Assembly (NCBI GenBank): GCA_026014705.1
Contig: JAOZHU010000009.1
Span: 1 to 57,237 of the forward strand
Direction of reading: 5' to 3'
Source: Candidatus Bathyarchaeota archaeon
GTDB lineage: Archaea > Thermoproteota > Bathyarchaeia > Bathyarchaeales > Bathycorpusculaceae
Length of the DNA: 57,237 nt
Each line of letters starts with the position of its first letter. Position 1 is the stretch's first letter. Under the pieces are notes generated by a model. That model did no database searches, had not been told where the DNA came from, and saw only the letters and a program-made list of their open reading frames with translations. This document shows positions 48,828 to 55,748 of this stretch, piece by piece. A program made the position numbers and the translations under genes.

Positions 48828-49847
48828 GTGAGCGAACTCGGCAAAGAACTCGACGGTGCCCTGCCAGAACAAGTGCGGGTATCATTGGGCTCTGCAATTG
48901 TTCTCAACTTGATACATGGCAAACTTGACGCCAAACCTACGACTGCCTACTTAATGACTTATAGTGTTGAGAAATGCACTGCAAACTGCGGTTTCTGCCC
49001 CCAAGCCAAGACCAGCCGCAGCGAGGCTGGACTGCTTTCGCGAGTCTCGTGGCCTGTTTTCCCCGTGAAAACCGTTATTGAGAAAATCGCAAGCGCAGTT
49101 GATGATGCACGAATAAGACGCGTCTGTATACAAGCGTTAAACTATCCAGAGGTCTTCACGCATCTTGCTGCCCTTGCCAGAACCATAAAACAACATGTGG
49201 ACGTTCCAATCTCAGTTTCATGCCAACCGCTGAACCGCGCAAACATGCAATTGTTGGCAGACGCGGGCGTAGACCGCATCGGCATCGCCTTAGACGCAGC
49301 GACGGAGAGACTATTCAACGAAGTTAAAGGTTCAGGCGTAGGTGGTCCTTACCGTTGGGAAAACCAGCTAGAGCATCTGCGTGACGCCTCAGAAGTTTTT
49401 GGGAGAGGAAACATCAGCACACATCTAATCGTTGGTTTAGGCGAAACCGAAAAAGAAGCCGCTGCCTGCATTCAGCAATGCGTAGACATGGATGTGCTGC
49501 CGGCCCTTTTCGCCTTCACACCCATCAAAGGCACTTTACTGGAGAAGAAACTGCAGCCTCAAATCGAGTCTTATAGGCGAATACAGGTTGCACGATACTT
49601 AATCGTTAACGGCAAGACAAGTTATGATAAAATGCGCTTCGATGTTGACGGCAAAATAGTGGATTTTGGTATTCAAACAGAAATTTTGAGCGGCTTGGTG
49701 AAAACTGGGCAGCCGTTTCTCACTACAGGATGCTTAGACTGCAATCGACCCTTTTATAATGAGAAACCTCGTGGCCCACTGTATAATTACCCACGGCAAG
49801 TTTCTTCAGAAGAAGCAGCGCAGATACAACAACAGCTAGGTTTCTAA
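48828..49847 (+). CDS. Radical SAM protein, lipoyl synthase LipS2-like (COG2516 type)
   Basis: A 339-residue radical SAM protein with C-x3-C-x2-C at Cys50, Cys54 and Cys57 (KCTANCGFCPQA), biotin-synthase-like, and a C-terminal C-L-D-C-N-R-P-F pair that may bind an auxiliary cluster. The likely partner in LipS1/LipS2 lipoyl synthesis is the gene at 45987-47003. GTG start with GGAG upstream. No copy of the 72-bp element lies before it. The alternative is another biotin-synthase-like role. Confidence 0.68.
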   Translation: MSELGKELDGALPEQVRVSLGSAIVLNLIHGKLDAKPTTAYLMTYSVEKCTANCGFCPQAKTSRSEAGLLSRVSWPVFPVKTVIEKIASAVDDARIRRVCIQALNYPEVFTHLAALARTIKQHVDVPISVSCQPLNRANMQLLADAGVDRIGIALDAATERLFNEVKGSGVGGPYRWENQLEHLRDASEVFGRGNISTHLIVGLGETEKEAAACIQQCVDMDVLPALFAFTPIKGTLLEKKLQPQIESYRRIQVARYLIVNGKTSYDKMRFDVDGKIVDFGIQTEILSGLVKTGQPFLTTGCLDCNRPFYNEKPRGPLYNYPRQVSSEEAAQIQQQLGF

Positions 49848-49876
49848 TAGCAGCCTTAAGCGTTCAAACACTCGGG

Positions 49877-51214
49877 TCAACTGGATTCCGCAGGTGGTGG
49901 TTTCTTGTCAGGTTCAGGCAGCTTCGGCTTCTGCCGCGTTATCATCTCAACCAAACGCCAAAACTCATCCATTGTCAAACCTTTCTGCAAATCTTTAAGA
50001 AGTTTTTTCACTTGGTAAAACGTCATTTGAGACTCGCCTTTGTCCAAACTCTCCTGCGGGTTCTTGATATGCCTAAACAACTCGTCCATTTGCCGCGGGG
50101 AAGCCCTCACGTTAGCTTGCTCCAGAAGCCTCTGAATCAATGTCTGCCCAGTGTTTCTTCCCACGAAAAACTTTGTTTCTCGCCCGACAATTTCAGGCGG
50201 AAACGGTTCAAAAAGCAGCGGTTGCGCCCGCAGCGTCTCTACTTCATCATCCACTTCACGTGCAAAAAGATTCTCGCCTATTATCGGTTTATGAAACTGA
50301 ATCGGCACTGCAAAAGCTTTTTCAGCTGACTGGGCAATTCGATAGATTTTTTCCAAATCAATCCCAGTGTCAATGTTGTACAGAAGCTCCAAACTGGCGA
50401 CAACTTCTTCAAAAGGCGCGATTCCTGCGCGTTCTCCGAAACCTGCGATGCAAGTGTGCACGTGAGTTGCACCTTCCTCCACTGCCGCTAGAGAGTTAGC
50501 GGTCGCCAAACCAAAATCGTTGTGACAATGAACTGAAAACGCTGTCTTCTTTTTGACAGCCTCAGGTAAACCGTCGCGGACATGCATCATCAGGTAGCGC
50601 ATTGAAAGAGGTCTGAGAAATCCTACCGTGTCCGCTAACCCAAGCTTGCTTGCCCCGGCAGCAGCCACTGCTTCGAAAACTTCAATAATAGTTTCAAGCG
50701 GTGTGCGCGAGCCATCCATAAGCATGAAGTCCACGGTTACGCCATGTTTCCGAGCGTACTCAATGCTTTCAACCGTCTTTTGCAATGCTTGTTCCTTAGT
50801 CAATTTAAGCCTCTGCTGGAGGTTAAACTCGTTAAACGGTGCTTCTACAGTTATTTCCTTCGCCCCGCACTCCAAACATGTAGCTACACTAGTTTTGGTC
50901 GCTTGCGCTGAGGCAACAAGAGTCACGTTTCCAAAGGTCTCATTCATGATTCGCTTGACAGTTCGCTTGTCATCCTCAGATAAACCTGGAAACCCGACAT
51001 TAATTACGGATACGCCTGCCTCATCCATTAACTTGGCAAGTTTTACCTGTTCAACGTAGGTTAAGAAAACAGTTGGGGTTTTGATTCCTTCCCTAAAGGT
51101 TTCATCCCAAATGAAGACTCTCTCAGGAAGCTTCGGGGGTAAATTTTTTCTCAAACGGTTATAGTTGGCAATAAGCCCTTGTGCTTCAAGCTTCTTAAAT
51201 ATCGTTTTCCTCAT
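49877..51214 (-). CDS. DRE-TIM metallolyase family acyl transferase (LeuA/NifV/HCS-like)
   Basis: A 445-residue protein of the 2-isopropylmalate/homocitrate synthase and HMG-CoA lyase family. The catalytic start is D-E-T-F-R-E-G (39-45), compared with the usual D-x-T-L-R-D-G-E-Q, and H-C-H-N-D-F-G-L (231-238) supplies the metal-binding histidines. G-F-G-E-R-A-G near 262 is also kept. There is no leucine-sensing regulatory domain; the C-terminal 100 residues are short helices and a Pro-rich tail. The substrate is unknown. ATG at 51214 chosen over TTG 51220. Confidence 0.82.
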   Translation of the reverse strand: MRKTIFKKLEAQGLIANYNRLRKNLPPKLPERVFIWDETFREGIKTPTVFLTYVEQVKLAKLMDEAGVSVINVGFPGLSEDDKRTVKRIMNETFGNVTLVASAQATKTSVATCLECGAKEITVEAPFNEFNLQQRLKLTKEQALQKTVESIEYARKHGVTVDFMLMDGSRTPLETIIEVFEAVAAAGASKLGLADTVGFLRPLSMRYLMMHVRDGLPEAVKKKTAFSVHCHNDFGLATANSLAAVEEGATHVHTCIAGFGERAGIAPFEEVVASLELLYNIDTGIDLEKIYRIAQSAEKAFAVPIQFHKPIIGENLFAREVDDEVETLRAQPLLFEPFPPEIVGRETKFFVGRNTGQTLIQRLLEQANVRASPRQMDELFRHIKNPQESLDKGESQMTFYQVKKLLKDLQKGLTMDEFWRLVEMITRQKPKLPEPDKKPPPAESS

Positions 51215-51494
51215 CAACAACCCAGTCCAACGAGATGAAGCTAAACGTCTTGTTTTATTTGCCGATTCTTATATAAAAACTGCATGCATACCCGGCATGA
51301 ACAGCTAGCGCACGGCAACCTTGGCGCCATATCTAAAAGATGAGAACAGCAAATCCGCAATAAAAATCTCCAAAATAAAACGCAAAAACCACAAGCAAAC
51401 ATGCACGTCCGGTGCAGCAAGGCGAAGAGCAAACAAACTTGCAAAAGTTTTAAGTGCAGACACCACAGACGAAGTATTAACAGGCGAAAACATC

Positions 51495-51713
51495 ATGAGC
51501 AGTCTCAAAAGCATCGTGGAGAAAATCCGATCTCTAGAAACAGAACGAAAGAACTTGCTGCTGGAAATCGAAGAGCTCAAGAGGATGGCTAACGCAAAAA
51601 CCGAAGCGTTAGAAAGTGAAATCAACATGCTGAGAGAAGAAGTGAAATCGCTTCGCACGCTTCTGAGCGGCGAAGAACAAGAAACTGAAGCAGCCCAGAA
51701 AAAGAAAAAATAA
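51495..51713 (+). CDS. Small coiled-coil protein
   Basis: A 72-residue protein from an ATG at 51495: one long coiled coil (M-S-S-L-K-S-I-V-E-K-I-R-S-L-E through L-R-T-L-L-S-G) with a Lys-rich end. The frame extends to 51321 but the added part is unlike a protein and lies past a likely promoter (AAAAGTTTTAAG). Small coiled-coil proteins of this kind are usual in archaea; function unknown. Confidence 0.6.
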   Translation: MSSLKSIVEKIRSLETERKNLLLEIEELKRMANAKTEALESEINMLREEVKSLRTLLSGEEQETEAAQKKKK

Positions 51714-51779
51714 CTCAAACATAGTTACTGCCAGCAGCCCGCACTATAGCTCTCGGGAATGCTTCTCGAAAAACGCAGT

Positions 51780-52433
51780 TCAGCGGCATCGACTCCTTTT
51801 CAATAACCCCGAGAGCGCTATCAGGACAGATACAGAGAAGAGGACTAAATAGAACACGTGGGGCGGCATCAACAAGAATGGCACTTGGAGAGGGTAACTC
51901 ACAATAGTCGGCAACAAGACTGTTCCAACAGGTATCGCCAACAGCAAGTTGGGTTTCTGGTTGTGGAAAAACGAGGCTAACTCTCCAGTTTTGAACATGA
52001 CAACGGTTGCAAGCGCAAAAAGTGTCCATTCTAACGCCACGTTCACTGGGCTCCAGATTTCGAAGTCAAGTCCAAATTCATTTAATCCAAACAGTCGCGG
52101 CGTCAACGGCCACAGCAGCATTATGTTTCCGCCTGTGATGAAGTCAGCTATCAACGAATGCGAAATCAAGGCGAGAAAATACGGCAGTGCCTTCTGCCGG
52201 TAGAGAACAAAAAAAGGCACGAAAATGAGAAAAGCGGCTATTAGTGAGTGGGTTGGTCCCCTGTGCCACTCGTTTACGCCGAAGAGGATGTCCGCATCAG
52301 GGATAATCGAGAGAACCAAGATTATTGGCGTGTTAAGCGGCACTTTCAGGACGCGTGCTGAGGATTTGCCTATAAGATACGCGAGCGCCATGTGTCCAAC
52401 AGCAAACGAGGTAGACTCCTCCTTGAAAGCCAA
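51780..52433 (-). CDS. YdjM/DUF457-type membrane-bound metal-dependent hydrolase
   Basis: A 217-residue protein with membrane helices and the metal site motif I-I-P-D-A-D-I-L-F then H-R-G-P-T-H-S-L-I, and a second H-S-L-I-A-D-F segment. These are the phospholipase-like conserved residues of the DUF457 family, whose substrates are unknown. The TTG at 52433 is the most upstream start; it may begin later. An A/T-rich box (TTTAATAAAG on the minus strand) is 20-30 bases away, so the message may be nearly leaderless. Confidence 0.8.
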   Translation of the reverse strand: MAFKEESTSFAVGHMALAYLIGKSSARVLKVPLNTPIILVLSIIPDADILFGVNEWHRGPTHSLIAAFLIFVPFFVLYRQKALPYFLALISHSLIADFITGGNIMLLWPLTPRLFGLNEFGLDFEIWSPVNVALEWTLFALATVVMFKTGELASFFHNQKPNLLLAIPVGTVLLPTIVSYPLQVPFLLMPPHVFYLVLFSVSVLIALSGLLKRSRCR

Positions 52434-52654
52434 ACATTCGGCTACCGCTTTATTAAACGTATAGGTTTAGAGCGTTCGCTGAGTGCACGTCAGTCGCTGC
52501 TGCATGTGGGGTGGCAGGCTTTCTGGCGGCACGGATTGAAGTGAAATGTGTGGCGAAAAGGTTATTTTTGCCTTTGTTTAGCCAGGGCAAATGTGTGGTT
52601 TGTGGTTTTGTTTCTTTTTGTATGTGTATTTGTGTTGTTACCGTGAACAATAAC

Positions 52655-52666
52655 GTTTATTAATAC
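52655..52666 (+). promoter_or_regulatory. TATA box of the small secreted protein gene
   Basis: GTTTATTAATAC lies about 30 bases before AAGGGGG at 52690-52696. Transcription would start close to 52686, leaving a very short leader with the Shine-Dalgarno-like purine run. The stretch 52434-52650 before it has no gene; it is T/G-rich on the plus strand. Confidence 0.4.
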
Positions 52667-52706
52667 TTAATACTTCGCATTTGAACAATAAGGGGGACAC
52701 AAAAAA

Positions 52707-53156
52707 ACGGCAATACAAAAAATATCATCAGGAGTAATAATAGCCATCACGATGGTAGGCTTAATCCTAACAGTAACAACAGCCGGCTTACTCAGCGTAA
52801 GCCAAACAGTGTCATCAACAGGAACAGTAACCGCAGTAAACGTCGGCGTCTACTCAGACAGCCAATGCACCCAGACATTGACAAACATAAACTGGGGAAC
52901 CATATCACCAGGAAACTCGGTTACCTACACAATCTACGTTAAGAACACAGGTAATACGCCGATAACTTTGAGCATGACCAAAACAGGCTGGAACCCCGCA
53001 AACGCAGACGGACCAATAACAGTGACTTGGAACAAGGAAGGCACATCACTAAGCGCTGGTCAATCAACCGCAGCGACGCTGACACTAACCGTATCATCAG
53101 GCATAAGCGGCATAACAACATTCAGCGTCAACATCGTTATAACAGGCACAGGATAA
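52707..53156 (+). CDS. Small secreted beta-sandwich-like protein, no canonical start
   Basis: About 149 residues. The frame contains an N-terminal membrane signal (K-K-T-A-I-Q-K-I-S-S-G then a hydrophobic helix ending T-A-G-L-L-S) followed by a domain of short strands rich in Thr and Ser (T-G-N-T-P-I-T-L-S-M, S-A-G-Q-S-T-A-A-T-L-T). The ATG at 52752 falls inside the helix and leaves the positive end of the signal out, so the true start is upstream; yet from the stop at 52689 there is no ATG, GTG or TTG. ACG at 52707, ten bases after AGGGGG, is the best candidate. The fold resembles camelysin/TasA-like secreted proteins. Function unknown. Confidence 0.7.
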   Translation, partial: TAIQKISSGVIIAITMVGLILTVTTAGLLSVSQTVSSTGTVTAVNVGVYSDSQCTQTLTNINWGTISPGNSVTYTIYVKNTGNTPITLSMTKTGWNPANADGPITVTWNKEGTSLSAGQSTAATLTLTVSSGISGITTFSVNIVITGTG

Positions 53157-53303
53157 ACCCACAAACTCCATTTCTTTTTGTTGTTGTGTTCGTTTTTGCA
53201 GTGCCGCCAGTTTTTTGTGTTTGTGTTTTGGGTTTTGTTTTTGGTTTTGTTTGTTTTGCGGGTTGGTTTGGTTGTGGGTTGTGTGTTTGGCGGTTGACTA
53301 GTT
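53157..53303 (+). terminator. T/G-rich stretch after small secreted protein, likely terminator
   Basis: From about 53169 to 53290 the plus strand is almost wholly T and G, with T-runs of four to seven bases. T-rich non-template sequence is how archaeal RNA polymerase terminates, so the end of the gene upstream lies here. It separates the plus gene from the terminase pair arriving on the minus strand. The long strand bias is odd. Confidence 0.45.
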
Positions 53304-54752
53304 TTATCTTGGGATTACGGTGAGGAATGGTTCGGGTGTGAGTTCTGCTGTTGCGTAGACGGCGAGGGCTATTGACCAGAATACGTCGTCGTGTGCGCCG
53401 TATGGGTGGCTGAAGCTTATTGTGCCGTCTTTCTGCAGTGTGTAGCGTTCGATGTTGAGTTCGGTGCATATGTCGCTGCGGTATGGTCGCTCCCAGCTTA
53501 ACAGCGGGTAGTAGAGTTTGCGGTTTGCCATGCGCTGTTTGAGCAGGCTTGCCATTTCGCTTTTGCGCGGAACGGTGAAGGTGACGCCTTCTGCGTTGTT
53601 GATGCCTGCGTTTTCCATGTCTGCGATGAAGCTGGGTCCTTCGCGGGTTATGTCGACGCGGATTTTTTGGAAGTCGTCCCAGCGGTCTTGGATGGTTTTT
53701 ATGTAGCCTAGAACCTGTGAGTAGAGCGTTGGCTGTTGGAAGATTTTGAGGTGCCGTAGCAGCAGCTTGTCGTTGGTGTGCTCGATTATTGTGAATACGG
53801 TGTAGTCGCGTGTTTGGGCTAGGTCTAAGCCTGCGTAGAAGTCGCCTTCTCTGGTTTTTTCCGTATCGTGTTCGCGCAGGTCTTCTCCGCAGTTTTTTGT
53901 GGTGCCTATGCATTGGGCGATGAGGCTTTGGGTTAGCCAGACGTCTTCGTCTTCTGCCCATTCGGCGAGCATTTCGCGGCGCCATCTGGCTGGGTCTTCG
54001 CCCATTTGGGTTTGTATTTTTTCGATTATGCTTTGTTTTAGCGGTCCGTTTGGCTCTAGCGCTTTTGTTACTGGTATGTGGCTGGTTTTGAAGTCGGTGA
54101 AGTTTTTGTGGTTGAAGATTTTGTAGAATATGCTATCCGTATGCCATGGGGTGCTGCTGCAGACGAATTTGCCGTTTGTGGCGCCCAGAGTGTATAGTAT
54201 AGCGTCGTAGAGTTCTTGGTCGTTGGCTACGAAGTTGAATTCGTCGCAGTAGACGAGATTGAATGATGGTCCCCTAACCGTTTCTGGGTTGTTGGGGAAG
54301 GTTTCGATTGTGCTGTTGTTTGTGAAGTGAATTAGTGTTCTCTGCGGTTTAAAGGCTATGTTGGGTGGTAGTTTGCGTGTGAATTGTGCTATGCGTGCGA
54401 GTATGCGTTTGGTTTGGCGCCATGATGGTCCTACGATGGCGATTTGGCTGTTTGCGTGCGTTACAGCGTACCATAGCAGGAGTGCAGATATGAGGATGGT
54501 TTTGCCGCTTTGTCGGCACCATCGAGCAGCGGTGAACTGGTTTTCTGTAAACAATCGCGCGAATTCTTCTCGGTAAGCGAAGGGCGTGAAGTTGAGGATT
54601 TCTTTGAAGAATATTAAGGCGTCAGTGCTTGACGCTTGGATTTTGATGGCTTGAGCTTGCTGGATTAGTTCTTCACTGAGTTGGAGTTTGCGCCATTTGG
54701 GCAGGATCTGGTTTGGGCGGTAGGCTCTCGGCTTTTTGGAGTAATTGGGCAT
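53304..54752 (-). CDS. Phage/virus terminase large subunit (TerL)
   Basis: A 482-residue terminase: an ATPase domain with Walker A C-R-Q-S-G-K-T at 79-85 and Walker B L-V-Y-C-D-E-F at 166-172, followed by an RNase H-like nuclease domain (Y-A-G-L-D-L-A-Q-T-R-D near 306 and G-A-H-D-D-V-F near 453) supplying acidic residues for metal binding. It packages and cuts viral DNA. GGAGG five bases before the ATG makes the start secure even though it lies 88 bases inside the upstream TerS-like frame. Portal and capsid genes are not visible. Confidence 0.9.
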   Translation of the reverse strand: MPNYSKKPRAYRPNQILPKWRKLQLSEELIQQAQAIKIQASSTDALIFFKEILNFTPFAYREEFARLFTENQFTAARWCRQSGKTILISALLLWYAVTHANSQIAIVGPSWRQTKRILARIAQFTRKLPPNIAFKPQRTLIHFTNNSTIETFPNNPETVRGPSFNLVYCDEFNFVANDQELYDAILYTLGATNGKFVCSSTPWHTDSIFYKIFNHKNFTDFKTSHIPVTKALEPNGPLKQSIIEKIQTQMGEDPARWRREMLAEWAEDEDVWLTQSLIAQCIGTTKNCGEDLREHDTEKTREGDFYAGLDLAQTRDYTVFTIIEHTNDKLLLRHLKIFQQPTLYSQVLGYIKTIQDRWDDFQKIRVDITREGPSFIADMENAGINNAEGVTFTVPRKSEMASLLKQRMANRKLYYPLLSWERPYRSDICTELNIERYTLQKDGTISFSHPYGAHDDVFWSIALAVYATAELTPEPFLTVIPR

Positions 54753-55135
54753 TTTTCCTCCATGACGTTTAGTTTGGTTTCGATTTCGCGGTAGTTGATG
54801 TAGTCGGCTAGGAGTTCCTTGGAGGTTTTCGCTAAGGTGGCTATTACTTGGAGTCTTTGAATTTCATTTTTGTTTATCCCAGGCGTGCTTGCTGCCTCTA
54901 GCGCGGCGGCAAGTTTTTTCAGTGTTTCTTCAATGCTTGGAAGCTCCTTTGGCAATGTGACCACGGTGTTTAGAGCGGTCTTGTAGCTGGTTAATCCTAG
55001 GCGTTTGCACTTGACCAGTATGGCGTTTGGTTTTCTTCCGAGTTTTTCGGCGACGATGGCAATAGGTGCTTTTTCTTCAATCAGTTCTCTAAGCTGGGTT
55101 TCTTCTTCTACTGTCCATGGCTTGCCCTTAGTCAT
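54665..55135 (-). CDS. Terminase small subunit-like DNA-binding protein
   Basis: A 156-residue protein directly upstream of TerL. The N-terminal region is a helix-turn-helix of Myb/homeodomain type (W-T-V-E-E-E-T-Q-L-R-E-L-I, then N-A-I-L-V-K-C-K-R-L-G-L), as in small terminase proteins that recognise the packaging site. A coiled coil follows, and the C-terminal 28 residues are a low-complexity tail that overlaps TerL. GGGGGAG precedes the ATG. Assignment to TerS rests mainly on position. Confidence 0.7.
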   Translation of the reverse strand: MTKGKPWTVEEETQLRELIEEKAPIAIVAEKLGRKPNAILVKCKRLGLTSYKTALNTVVTLPKELPSIEETLKKLAAALEAASTPGINKNEIQRLQVIATLAKTSKELLADYINYREIETKLNVMEEKCPITPKSREPTAQTRSCPNGANSNSVKN

Positions 55136-55748
55136 AACTCCCCCATCTTTTTTGCGAATATTTTTTGAAAAATTGGCGCTACTGACTCGTGATGATAACT
55201 GTTTTCATTGTGTTGATTATGGTGATATTTGTTGGCAACGGGTAAAACTGGGTTTTGCGCTTTAAGTCACCTGTTTTAGGATTTTGGCGCACAATATTAA
55301 AAGGCAACTCCGAAGATGACTCCCACAACAGGGGAGAGAGTACAGTTAAAGTGATTAAAATGATGAGGAATAATGTGATTCTTAACAGGGTTTGTTCGGA
55401 GATAGATTTAGATGTTCGACAGCTACTGCAGTTTATTGCAGAAGGATAGCCGGCAACACAATCTTGGACCCAGTTCAATGGGCAAGTTGGTTTGGTATTT
55501 ACTATCAATAGTTTGACTCGAGTCTAATATCTAAATCAAAGACTTTTAGCGTCTTCTTAGTTGTTTAAATTTTTGGAATTATTACCTTCCCCTTACTGGG
55601 GGTGTTGACTCTAAGGCGTTGCTGGGGGGAATATCTTCTCATGTTTCTAACAATTTGCTATTCAAGAATCTTAAAGGTACGATGTACGTTGGTTTAGAGC
55701 AATTGTTATGTTTGGAGTTAATTAATAAAAGAAAAAGGGGTTTGTGTT
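55136..55748. other. 613-bp region without a confident gene
   Basis: On the plus strand a TATA-like AATATTAAAAGG (about 55290-55301) precedes a short frame at 55351-55449 (GTG or ATG start, about 30 residues, ending L-L-Q-F-I-A-E-G), the only coding hint. A perfect CCCC-TTACT-GGGG inverted repeat lies at 55589-55601. The rest is A/T-rich intergenic sequence between a gene pair on the minus strand and the surface-protein gene. Confidence 0.3.

Noticed and set aside
51321-51494. 58-codon N-terminal extension of the small coiled-coil protein
   Set aside because: Basic low-complexity sequence that spans the probable promoter; the ATG at 51495 starts the coiled coil.
53137-53985. Long Arg/His-rich minus-strand frame opposite small secreted protein and inside TerL
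   Set aside because: It is a frame shadow of TerL on the same strand with an implausible Arg/His/Asn composition; TerL has clear ATPase and nuclease motifs and a good ribosome site.
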